The position numbers and the translations under genes were made by a program. Positions 35,911 through 43,334 of a DNA stretch of 64,000 bases are shown here, piece after piece. The number at the start of each line of letters is the position of its first letter. The stretch's first letter is position 1. This DNA is from Gordonia polyisoprenivorans (GTDB lineage: Bacteria; Actinomycetota; Actinomycetes; Mycobacteriales; Mycobacteriaceae). Location: positions 1,984,001 through 2,048,000 of the forward strand of contig NZ_CP072203.1 in assembly GCF_017654315.1 (NCBI RefSeq), given 5' to 3'. The notes below the pieces were generated by a model. The model saw only the letters and a list, made by a program, of their open reading frames with translations. It was not told the DNA's origin and made no database searches.

Positions 35911-35972
35911 CACGTTATAGGAACGTCCTCTTGTGTCAGGGCTGGTTTCGGGTTCCAGCGGATGTGTGCGGT

Positions 35973-36079
35973 GGTTTCGAGACGCTCCGGCTCGCTGCGC
36001 TCGCGCGGGGCTCCTCGACCATCGGGGAAACGGGCTCCTCGACCATCCGGGGAAAAGGTTCCTCGACCATCGGGGAAGG
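35973..36079. repeat. Dispersed repeat, copy C (inverted), with 24-bp tandem expansion
   Basis: GGTTTCGAGACGCTCCGG at 35973 begins a reverse-oriented relative of the 43-bp repeat. Its end, GGCTCCTCGACCATCGGGG, is expanded into three units of about 24 bp (starts about 36008, 36032, 36056). The array lies between the IS110 element and the SDR gene. Confidence 0.8.
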
Positions 36080-36122
36080 GGCGCCTTTGCAGTCGGGAGG
36101 AGCGGTCCTCCACCAGTGGGGC

Positions 36123-36893
36123 CTACTGCGCGATCAGCTTGTTGACGGTGCGGTTCAGGAAGTTCGGGATGAACTTGGCGGCGTTGTTGAGGAACAGTGT
36201 CTGGGTGCCGACGGAGTAGCTGGTGCGGTGCAGCAGGCGATCGATGCGGTTCGGGTTCACCGATTCGTAGACCTTCTCGGCAACCTCCTCGGGCGTGATG
36301 CGCACACCGAGGGTCTTGGTCGATTTGGCGTCGTTGTCGGCGAGCGCGGTCTTGGCCCAGAGCGGCCAGATGCCGACGACGCGGATGTCCTCGTGCTCCC
36401 ACTCGAGTTCGAGGGCCTCGGTGAGACCGGCGACGTAGAACTTGGTGGCCGAATAGGTGGCGATGCCGGGCTGGCCGTAGATCGCCGACGCCGAGGCGAT
36501 GTTGACCAGGTGCGCGCCCGGCGTCTTCTTCAGGTACGGGTAGGCGGCCTGCGCGCCGAGGGTCACACCCAGCGCGTCGATGTCGATCTGCGCGCGGATC
36601 GCCTCGGGGGTGATCTCGTCGAGGCGTCCCGCGACGAGGATGCCCGCATTGTTGTCGAGGACGTCGAGGGTGCCGCCGGTGTGGTCGGTGAATGCGGCGA
36701 GCGCGTCGGCCCACTGCTGCGGTTCACGGACGTCAAGGACCCCGGTGATGAAGTCGGGGTGATTGGCGGCCACCTTGTCGAGTGCTTCCCGGTTCACGTC
36801 GTAGACGCCGACGGTCCACCCCTCGCGCTCGAATCGCTCGGCCGTCGCCAGTCCGATGCCCGACGCACCGCCGGTGATGAAGATGGAAGACAT
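36123..36893 (-). CDS. Short-chain dehydrogenase/reductase
   Basis: A 256-aa NAD(P)-dependent oxidoreductase with Rossmann motif TGGASGIG (residues 7-14), NNAGIL, and catalytic Ser (NIASASAIYG) and YSATK. The acidic residue after beta-2 (VYDVNREAL) favours NAD(H). AAGGAG six bases before the ATG at 36893 fixes the start; a longer frame adds a basic stretch without support. It is divergent from the AurF-like operon and may act on the same compounds. Its promoter shows TATACT at 36949-36954 on the minus strand. Substrate unknown. Confidence 0.9.
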   Translation of the reverse strand: MSSIFITGGASGIGLATAERFEREGWTVGVYDVNREALDKVAANHPDFITGVLDVREPQQWADALAAFTDHTGGTLDVLDNNAGILVAGRLDEITPEAIRAQIDIDALGVTLGAQAAYPYLKKTPGAHLVNIASASAIYGQPGIATYSATKFYVAGLTEALELEWEHEDIRVVGIWPLWAKTALADNDAKSTKTLGVRITPEEVAEKVYESVNPNRIDRLLHRTSYSVGTQTLFLNNAAKFIPNFLNRTVNKLIAQ

Positions 36894-36936
36894 GTGCACT
36901 CCTTGGTGTGACCTGCGTAAACGTCGTACCACTCAG

Positions 36937-37030
36937 AACTTACTGGTGAGTATAGTAGCGAAGCTGTTTACCAGGTCACACGGGACTGCTATCTTGACAA
37001 CAAGCGTTGATATGACATCAGCCGTTGTCA
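36937..37030. promoter_or_regulatory. Divergent control region between the SDR and AurF-like genes
   Basis: On the SDR side, TATACT (36949-36954, minus strand) overlaps TACT-GGTG-AGTA (36941-36952). On the other side, TTGACA (36994-36999) overlaps a nested inverted repeat with outer arms TGACAAC (36995-37001) and GTTGTCA (37024-37030) and inner TGAT/ATCA. These look like regulator sites, but no regulator gene is adjacent. Confidence 0.45.
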
Positions 37031-37064
37031 TAGAAGGACCCGACCGAGACGGAGGCACCGCGAC

Positions 37065-38015
37065 ATGACCGCCGCAATGGACCGCACAGCTCCTCACACC
37101 CCCGCTGATGACGACGGAGTCGTCGTCAGCATGCACGACCAGGGAACCGACGAGGTGTCGACGCGACTGCTCGCGTCGGCGGCCCGGCTGTCGCGCAATG
37201 CGATGACCGAGATCGACTGGTCTCTACCCATGGACCCGACGAAGTACGGCTGCAGCCCGGAATGGTCGTCGCTCTACGGCACGGCCTACTGGGACGAACT
37301 GACCGAGGAGCAGCGCATCTCGGTCACCCGCCACGAGTTCGCGTCGATCATGAACATCGGCATCTGGTTCGAGATGATCCTGCAGGAAATGGTCGTCCGC
37401 GATCAGTACCTCGGCGCCTACCACAGCCCCGAGTTCCAGTTCGCGCTCACCGAGATCGCCGACGAATGCCGGCACTCGATCATGTTCGCCAAGGCCAGCG
37501 AGAAGATGGTCGGCACCTCCTACAAGCCCACCAAGTGGGTCGGTCGGCTCGGCCGATTCTTCAAGGGCACCGCCAAGAACGAGGTCGCCTACGCCGGCAT
37601 CCTCGTCGCCGAAGAGGTCCTCGACGTCTTCCAGCGCGGCTGCATGCGTGACGAGCGGGTCCTCCCGTTCATCCGCACCGTCAACGAGATCCACGTCCTC
37701 GAGGAATCGCGGCACATGAAGTTCGCCCGCGAAGAGGTGCGTGAGTCGATGAAGGGCATCAGCTGGGCCCGCCGCCAGTTCAGTGCGCTGTACGTGTCGG
37801 TGGCCGCCTACATGATCGTGTCGAGCCTGGTGCAGCGCAAGGCATTCGAAGATGCCGGACTCGACGCCGACCGGGCCGTCGAGGAGATGAACCACAACTC
37901 GCACTTCCAGTCGATGATCCGCAGCAGCTGCGCGCATCTGATGGAGTTCCTCGACGAGGTGGGCCTGCTGACCCGCCCGGCTATGCACTACTACCGGAAA
38001 GTGCACATGCTCTGA
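37065..38015 (+). CDS. AurF-like diiron oxygenase
   Basis: The 316-aa protein is mainly helical with the Glu/His pattern of AurF-type diiron enzymes: RHEFASIMNIGIWFEMILQE, then EIADECRHSIMFAKASEKM, then EEVLDVF and HVLEESRHMKFAREEV. AurF oxidises aryl amines to nitro compounds; related proteins oxidise other substrates, so N-oxygenation is possible but not shown. The stop overlaps the ferredoxin-reductase start by one base (TGATG), which would couple oxygenase and electron supply. The start ATG at 37065 follows GGAGGCACCGCGAC. Confidence 0.87.
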   Translation: MTAAMDRTAPHTPADDDGVVVSMHDQGTDEVSTRLLASAARLSRNAMTEIDWSLPMDPTKYGCSPEWSSLYGTAYWDELTEEQRISVTRHEFASIMNIGIWFEMILQEMVVRDQYLGAYHSPEFQFALTEIADECRHSIMFAKASEKMVGTSYKPTKWVGRLGRFFKGTAKNEVAYAGILVAEEVLDVFQRGCMRDERVLPFIRTVNEIHVLEESRHMKFAREEVRESMKGISWARRQFSALYVSVAAYMIVSSLVQRKAFEDAGLDADRAVEEMNHNSHFQSMIRSSCAHLMEFLDEVGLLTRPAMHYYRKVHML

Positions 38016-39634
38016 TGTTTGTCATCACCCAATCCTGTTGCAGCGATGCAGCATGTGTGTCGGTCTGTCCGGTCAACTGCATCCACCCGACTCCTGAGGA
38101 GCGGGGCTTCGGAACCTCCGACATCCTGCACATCGACCCACAGGCCTGCATCGACTGCGGTGCCTGCGCCGATGCCTGCCCCGTGGACGCGATCTTCCCC
38201 GCCGACAAGCTCGGCACCCGCGACAAAGTCTTCGTCGAGATCAACGCCGACTACTACAAGAACAACCCGGACGTAACCTCGGGGTGGCCGACGCCGGGAG
38301 CGGAGCGAGCGGGTCGAAACATCGCCGACGTGGTGTACCCGGAGATACCGAAACTCCCTGCGGGACTGCGGGTTGCTCTCGTCGGCACCGGCCCGTCCGG
38401 TGGGTACGCCCTGCGGACCCTGCTCGACCGGACCGAGGCGCACGTGACAGTCATCGACAAGCTGCCCACCCCGGGCGGTCTTGTGCGTGCCGGGGTGGCC
38501 CCCGACCACCCGGGTACCAAGGGCGTGTTGCGCGGCTTCGATCTGCTCTACCGCGATCCCCGCGTCACCATGGCCACCAACGTCGAGGTGGGGGAAGCGC
38601 CGGGGCAGATCACCCCTGCAGAAATCGCCGACCACTTCGACGCCGTGTTCTACGCCGTGGGCGCGAGTGAGTCACGGCGCCTGGGGATTCCGGGCGAGGA
38701 GCTGGCCGGCTCGACGTCGGCGACCGAACTCGTTGCCTGGTACAACGCGGTGCCCGGCGCCGACGCCGCACCCCCGATCCGCCGCGACGACGCCGCGACC
38801 GGCCGGGCCGTCATCGTCGGCACCGGTAACGTCGCTCTCGACGTCGCCCGCATCCTCATCTCACCGCCGGAGTTGTTGGCCACCACCGACATCGCCGACC
38901 GCGCGCTGCGGATCCTCGAGGAGCAGAACGTCCACGAGGTCGTCGTGCTCGGCCGTCGAGATCAGGCGTCGGCTGCATACACGTCGGCGGAATACCGTGC
39001 GCTGTCCACGATTCCGGGCGTGGAGGTGGTCGTCCACGACGATCCCGACGCCGAATTGCCGGACTTCACCGGTCCCGCCGATGCGCAGCACCGTCGTATC
39101 GTGTTCCTCTTCCACTCCGCCCCGGAACGCATCCTCGGGCAGACGCAGGTCGAGGCCGTCGACGTCCGCACCGGATCGCACACCCATCGCATCGCCGCCG
39201 ACCTCGCGGTGCGCTCCATCGGGTATCGGTCGGTGCCGATCGCGGGACTGCCCTTCGACGACGCGCGTGGCGTGTTCCCCAACAACGAGGGCCGGATGCT
39301 CGACGAGCACGGGCAGGTCATCCCGGGCGTCTACGTCCTCGGGTGGGCCAAGCGCGGCCCGAGTGGCGGCATCGGCGCCAACAAGATGTGCGCGCAACGC
39401 ACCGTGGAGGACTTCATCGACGACGCCGTCGCGGGTATCCTGCCCCGATCCGGGCGTGCGGCCGAGGAGTTCGGAGCGTTGTTGCGCAAGCGAACCCGCC
39501 ATGTCATCGGCTACCGGGGGATGCGTGCCATCGACCGCATCGAACGGCGTCGCGGCGAGGAGCAGGGCCGCCCGCGCGTGAAGTTCACCCGCATCCCCGA
39601 CATGGTCGGCGCCGCGGGATGGCGCAAACGATGA
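38015..39634 (+). CDS. Ferredoxin/ferredoxin-NADP reductase fusion (FprB-like)
   Basis: A 539-aa protein. Residues 1-75 form a ferredoxin with CSDAACVSVCPVNC and CIDCGACADACPVDAI, suited to 7Fe or 8Fe clusters. The rest is an adrenodoxin-reductase-type FAD/NADP domain: VALVGTGPSGGYALRTLL, GGLVRAGVAPDHPGTKGV, IVGTGNVALDVARILI and GWAKRGPSGGIGANK. It passes electrons from NADPH through FAD to the built-in ferredoxin, most likely serving the AurF-like oxygenase encoded immediately upstream. Start and stop both overlap their neighbours (TGATG, ATGA). Confidence 0.92.
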   Translation: MFVITQSCCSDAACVSVCPVNCIHPTPEERGFGTSDILHIDPQACIDCGACADACPVDAIFPADKLGTRDKVFVEINADYYKNNPDVTSGWPTPGAERAGRNIADVVYPEIPKLPAGLRVALVGTGPSGGYALRTLLDRTEAHVTVIDKLPTPGGLVRAGVAPDHPGTKGVLRGFDLLYRDPRVTMATNVEVGEAPGQITPAEIADHFDAVFYAVGASESRRLGIPGEELAGSTSATELVAWYNAVPGADAAPPIRRDDAATGRAVIVGTGNVALDVARILISPPELLATTDIADRALRILEEQNVHEVVVLGRRDQASAAYTSAEYRALSTIPGVEVVVHDDPDAELPDFTGPADAQHRRIVFLFHSAPERILGQTQVEAVDVRTGSHTHRIAADLAVRSIGYRSVPIAGLPFDDARGVFPNNEGRMLDEHGQVIPGVYVLGWAKRGPSGGIGANKMCAQRTVEDFIDDAVAGILPRSGRAAEEFGALLRKRTRHVIGYRGMRAIDRIERRRGEEQGRPRVKFTRIPDMVGAAGWRKR

Positions 39635-39984
39635 CCGCGGCAATCGAATCCGCGCGGCCGGTCTGGTATCGCCGTTCCCTGCTCGCGGTGTTCATCGCGT
39701 CGTTCTTCACTCAGAATGCGATTGCGCTGCCGTATGTGGCGCGCAACGGGGCGTCGTCAGCGAAGGACTTCTTCGTCGGGGACATCCTCAAGACCACCCC
39801 GGGCCGGTTCGCGATGGTCGATCTCGGCTACGTCGTGCTGGGCTTTCACCTCTGGGCGTTCGCCGAGGCGCGACGGCTGAGCATCCTGCGGTGGTGGATC
39901 GCCTCGGTGGTACTGACCTTCGGCGTCGGCATCGCCACCGCGATCCCGTTCTTCCTGCTGGCCCGCGACCGGGCCCTGTCCTAG
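39631..39984 (+). CDS. DUF2834-type small membrane protein
   Basis: A 117-aa protein with three hydrophobic segments: SLLAVFIASFFTQNAIALPYVA, FAMVDLGYVVLGFHLWAFAEA and WWIASVVLTFGVGIATAIPFFLLARD. This matches DUF2834-like proteins of actinobacteria. The ATG at 39631 overlaps the preceding stop by ATGA, better than an in-frame ATG at 39619. It is the third gene of the AurF-like operon; a role in membrane anchoring or export is possible but unproven. Confidence 0.7.
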   Translation: MTAAIESARPVWYRRSLLAVFIASFFTQNAIALPYVARNGASSAKDFFVGDILKTTPGRFAMVDLGYVVLGFHLWAFAEARRLSILRWWIASVVLTFGVGIATAIPFFLLARDRALS

Positions 39985-40036
39985 CCCGCGACCTCCCGGA
40001 CGGCAGGTCGAAACGTGAGCGCCTGACAACGCCCCT

Positions 40037-40079
40037 GTAACACGGCAGCAAGTCGTATTTCACGCGGCGTCGGGATAGT
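40037..40079 (+). promoter_or_regulatory. Possible GlnR-like site and -10 upstream of the nir operon
   Basis: GTAAC-N6-GCAAG at 40037-40052 resembles the GTnAC-N6-GAAAC GlnR box with two mismatches. GATAGT at 40074-40079 stands six bases before the ATG at 40086 and may be a -10. Confidence 0.35.
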
Positions 40080-40085
40080 GGCCCC

Positions 40086-40433
40086 ATGGCCAGTACCCCG
40101 CACTTCCTCCAGGGCGTCTTCGCGTTCACCGGCTCCGGGCTCGCAAAGCCCGCGCCGATCGATCCGGCGCTGTCGTATGTGGTGCCCTCTGGACTGACCG
40201 CGCAGCCGTTGTACTTTCGCGGCGGCAACAGCGCGGGCGAACTGATCTCGGTGACCCTCATGCGCGACGGCTCGCCGATGCGGATCTTCCCGATGGGCGC
40301 ACGGGGTGCGGTCAACGTGCCGCTGCGGGTGGTGCAGGACGTCGACCCGGATTCGACCCTCGAACTGCTGCTCGCCGCCCCCGAGGGATGCATGGGCGAG
40401 GTCGTCATCGACTTCGGCATGGTGCTCATCTGA
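40086..40433 (+). CDS. Unknown 115-aa protein co-encoded with NirB
   Basis: A small soluble protein without signal or transmembrane segment. Visible motifs are PLYFRGGNSAGELISVTLMRDG, PMRIFPMGARGAVNVPLRVV and GEVVIDFGMVLI, a beta-rich pattern. I do not recognise the family. Its TGA overlaps the nirB ATG by one base (TGATG), so it is translated with nitrite reductase. An assembly, regulatory or substrate-channel role for nitrite reduction is conceivable but purely contextual. The ATG is near a possible -10 and the message may be leaderless. Confidence 0.8.
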   Translation: MASTPHFLQGVFAFTGSGLAKPAPIDPALSYVVPSGLTAQPLYFRGGNSAGELISVTLMRDGSPMRIFPMGARGAVNVPLRVVQDVDPDSTLELLLAAPEGCMGEVVIDFGMVLI

Positions 40434-42946
40434 TGGGGGACCAGGCGCCGGGGGATGAAGGCACTGTCGCGACGCGTCGCCTCGTCGTCGTCGGCAACGG
40501 CATGGCCGGTGCCCGGACGGTCGAGGAGATCCTGGCGCGCGGTGGCGGTGAGCAGTTCTCGCTCACCATGATCGGCGACGAGCCGTATGGCAACTACAAC
40601 CGGATCATGCTGTCGCACGTCCTCGCCGGGGAGAACACCGTCGACGACGACGATCTCATGCTGAATCCGATGTCGTGGTACTCCGACAACGGTGTCACCC
40701 TGCACGCCGGCGACCGTGCGGTCGCGGTGGATCGCTTCGCCAAGACCGTCACCTGCGAGAGCGGCACGGTCATCGGGTTCGACGTGTTGATCATCGCGAC
40801 CGGATCGCACACCTTCTTCCCGAACATGGACGGACTCCGCGAACCCGACGGCCGTTTGGCGCGAGGGGTTTTCGGGTTCCGCACGATCGCCGACACCAAC
40901 GGCATGTTGCAGATGGCCACCTCGCGTGAGCACCTGCGCGCGGTGGTCATCGGTGGTGGGCTCCTCGGCCTCGAGGCCGCCTACGGCCTGACCACCCAGG
41001 GCGTCACGGTGGACGTGGTGCACTCACCCGGACATCTGATGAACCAGCAACTCGACGAGCGTGGCGGAAAAGTGCTACGCAACACCATCGAAGCGCTCGG
41101 GGTGTGCGTGCACACCGGCAAACGCACGACCGCCGTCTTGCGCACCGACACCGGAACCGTTGCGGGCGTGCAGTTCACCGACAGCGACACCCTGCCCGCC
41201 GACATGATCGTGGTGACCGCGGGCATCCGCGCCAACGTCGAACTGGCACGCGGCGCCGGGCTGGTCGTCGAACGCGGCATCGTCGTCGACGACCAGATGC
41301 GGTGTGAAGATGAGGCATTCATCTACGCCGTCGGTGAGTGCGCACAGCACCGCAGCGAGGTGTACGGGCTGGTCGCGCCGCTGTGGGAACAGGCGGCGGT
41401 GCTCGCCGATGTACTCACCGGCGCCGATCCGCATGCGGAGTATCACGGCTCGCGTCTGACCACCAAGCTGAAGGTGGCGGGCGTGGACGTCGCGGCGATG
41501 GGTGTCAAGGGCCCGGAACGCGAGGACGACGAGTTCGTCCAGTTCTACGAACCGCGCAACGGCATCTACAAGTCGGTGGTGGTGCGCGACAACAAACTCA
41601 TCGGCGCGATGCTCCTCGGCGACGTCTCCAAGGTCGGGTTCCTCACCCAGGCCTTCGACGAGAAGGTACCGCTACCCGCCGAACGCATCTCGATGTTGTT
41701 CGACATGGGAACACCCAGTGCGGCAACCGGTGCCGCGGAGCTGTCCGACGACGCGCAGGTGTGCAACTGCAACGGCGTCACCAAGGGCGACCTGGTGGCG
41801 TGCGTCCGCGGTGGCGCCACCAGCGTCGCCGAGGTGTGTGCGGCCACCCGCGCGGGTAAGGGCTGTGGCTCGTGCAAGAGGCTCGTCGCCGACATCGTCG
41901 AGGTCGCGGCCGGTGACGCACTGACCTCTGATGCCTCCGCCTACTGGTACGTCCCGTGCATCCCGTTGGCGAAACCCGAACTGATCGAAGCGATCCGGCG
42001 CCAGGATCTGCGGTCGGTCAGCGCGGTGTTCGCCGCGCTCGCACCCGACGGGGAGGACGCGACGGCGAAAATGCCGTTGGCGTCGTTGCTGCGGGTGGTG
42101 TGGGGAGCCGAGTGGCAGCGTGAACCGGGCGCGCTGTTCGTCAACGACAGGGTGCACGCGAACATCCAACGCGACGGCACGTTCTCGGTGGTGCCGCAGA
42201 TGAAGGGCGGGGTCACCTCGCCGCAACAGCTGCGCCGAATCGCCGATGTCGCAGAGAAATACGACATCCCGATGATCAAGGCGACCGGCGGTCAACGGCT
42301 GGATCTGCTCGGCGTCACCAAGGAAGACCTCCCCAAGGTGTGGGCCGATCTCGGCATGCCGTCGGGCTATGCCTATGGCAAGAGCTTCCGGACGGTGAAA
42401 ACCTGTGTGGGCACCGACTACTGCCGCTTCGGGCTCGGTGACTCGACGGCGCTGGGGATCGCCATCGAGTCGCGTTATCAGGGGCTGGAATCGCCGGCCA
42501 AGCTCAAACTGGCGGTCACCGGATGCCCCCGCAACTGTGCGGAGGCACTGTGCAAGGACTTCGGTGTGGTGGCCATCGGCAACGGGCTTTGGGAGATCTA
42601 CGTCGGCGGCGCGGCGGGCGCGCACATTCGCAAGGGTGATCTGCTGGCCACCGCCGACTCGCCGGAGGAGGTGATCCGACTGTGCGGCATCTTCATCCAG
42701 TGCTACCGGGAGAACGCCAAGTGGCTCGAACGCACCTATGCGTGGGTGCCGCGGATCGGGATCGACGAACTGCGCGCCGTCCTCGTCGACGATCGGGACG
42801 ATCTCGTCGCGGGTTTGCAGGAGCGTATCGACGAGGCGGTCGCCGGCTACGTCGACCCGTGGCTCGACCGTGACGAGCCGAAGTCGCCCGCCCAATTCTC
42901 CTCCGCCCTACCACTGCTGCCGCTGCCGCAGGTACCGGTCCGGTGA
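40433..42946 (+). CDS. nirB: NAD(P)H nitrite reductase large subunit
   Basis: The 837-aa enzyme reduces nitrite to ammonium in the cytosol. The N-terminal FAD/NAD domain has LVVVGNGMAGARTVEEIL, NRIMLSHVLAG and VVIGGGLLGLEAAYGL. A BFD-like [2Fe-2S] motif follows (CNCNGVTKG near residue 443 and CGSC near 480). The C-terminal sirohaem/[4Fe-4S] domain carries CVGTDYC near 660 and CPRNCAEALC near 698. All cluster ligands are present. The ATG at 40433 couples to the upstream small gene, and the stop overlaps nirD. It acts with the fused nitrate reductase encoded at 44861-49042. Confidence 0.96.
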   Translation: MGDQAPGDEGTVATRRLVVVGNGMAGARTVEEILARGGGEQFSLTMIGDEPYGNYNRIMLSHVLAGENTVDDDDLMLNPMSWYSDNGVTLHAGDRAVAVDRFAKTVTCESGTVIGFDVLIIATGSHTFFPNMDGLREPDGRLARGVFGFRTIADTNGMLQMATSREHLRAVVIGGGLLGLEAAYGLTTQGVTVDVVHSPGHLMNQQLDERGGKVLRNTIEALGVCVHTGKRTTAVLRTDTGTVAGVQFTDSDTLPADMIVVTAGIRANVELARGAGLVVERGIVVDDQMRCEDEAFIYAVGECAQHRSEVYGLVAPLWEQAAVLADVLTGADPHAEYHGSRLTTKLKVAGVDVAAMGVKGPEREDDEFVQFYEPRNGIYKSVVVRDNKLIGAMLLGDVSKVGFLTQAFDEKVPLPAERISMLFDMGTPSAATGAAELSDDAQVCNCNGVTKGDLVACVRGGATSVAEVCAATRAGKGCGSCKRLVADIVEVAAGDALTSDASAYWYVPCIPLAKPELIEAIRRQDLRSVSAVFAALAPDGEDATAKMPLASLLRVVWGAEWQREPGALFVNDRVHANIQRDGTFSVVPQMKGGVTSPQQLRRIADVAEKYDIPMIKATGGQRLDLLGVTKEDLPKVWADLGMPSGYAYGKSFRTVKTCVGTDYCRFGLGDSTALGIAIESRYQGLESPAKLKLAVTGCPRNCAEALCKDFGVVAIGNGLWEIYVGGAAGAHIRKGDLLATADSPEEVIRLCGIFIQCYRENAKWLERTYAWVPRIGIDELRAVLVDDRDDLVAGLQERIDEAVAGYVDPWLDRDEPKSPAQFSSALPLLPLPQVPVR

Positions 42947-43314
42947 CCGCGGTGCGCCGGGCGCCGGGGTCCGTCAGCTCCGAGTCCGTCAGTTCCGAGC
43001 CCATCACCGCAAAACCCGTGGAGATCGGCGAAATGGCCGACCTCGCACTCGGTGAGGGTCGCGCATACGTGCTCGGCGACAAGCAGATAGCGGTGTTCCG
43101 GATGACCGACGGCACGCTGCGCGCCACCTCCGCGGTCTGCCCGCACAAGGGCGGCCCGCTCGCCGACGGACAGTTCGACCTCGGCACCATCGTCTGCCCG
43201 CTCCACCAGTACGCGTTCGGTTTCGCCGATGGTGGTTGCACCACAGCGGGTATCGGGACGATCGAGGTCTACCGCATCGAGGATCGCGACGGACGCATCA
43301 TGGTGTGGGCGTAA
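42943..43314 (+). CDS. nirD: Nitrite reductase small subunit, Rieske type
   Basis: A 123-aa Rieske-like protein. After a Ser-rich N-terminus of about 25 residues comes the NirD fold with CPHKGGPLADGQF and CPLHQYAF, the complete Cys-His/Cys-His ligand set for a [2Fe-2S] cluster. Many NirD proteins lack these ligands; here they are intact. The GTG at 42943 overlaps the nirB stop (GTGA), so the subunits are co-translated. Confidence 0.94.
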   Translation: MTAVRRAPGSVSSESVSSEPITAKPVEIGEMADLALGEGRAYVLGDKQIAVFRMTDGTLRATSAVCPHKGGPLADGQFDLGTIVCPLHQYAFGFADGGCTTAGIGTIEVYRIEDRDGRIMVWA

Positions 43315-43334
43315 CGGCAACTCGCCGGCCCGGG

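Larger units (their letters stand above)
34600..35935 (+). mobile_element. IS110-family insertion sequence (ends approximate)
   Basis: The element comprises a transposase gene, about 200 bp of structured noncoding DNA before it and a short right end. Exact ends cannot be fixed because IS110 elements lack terminal inverted repeats and make no clear target duplication. The octamer ATAGGAAC occurs both in the left noncoding part (34716-34723) and just after the transposase stop (35917-35924). Dispersed repeats lie on both sides. Confidence 0.75.
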
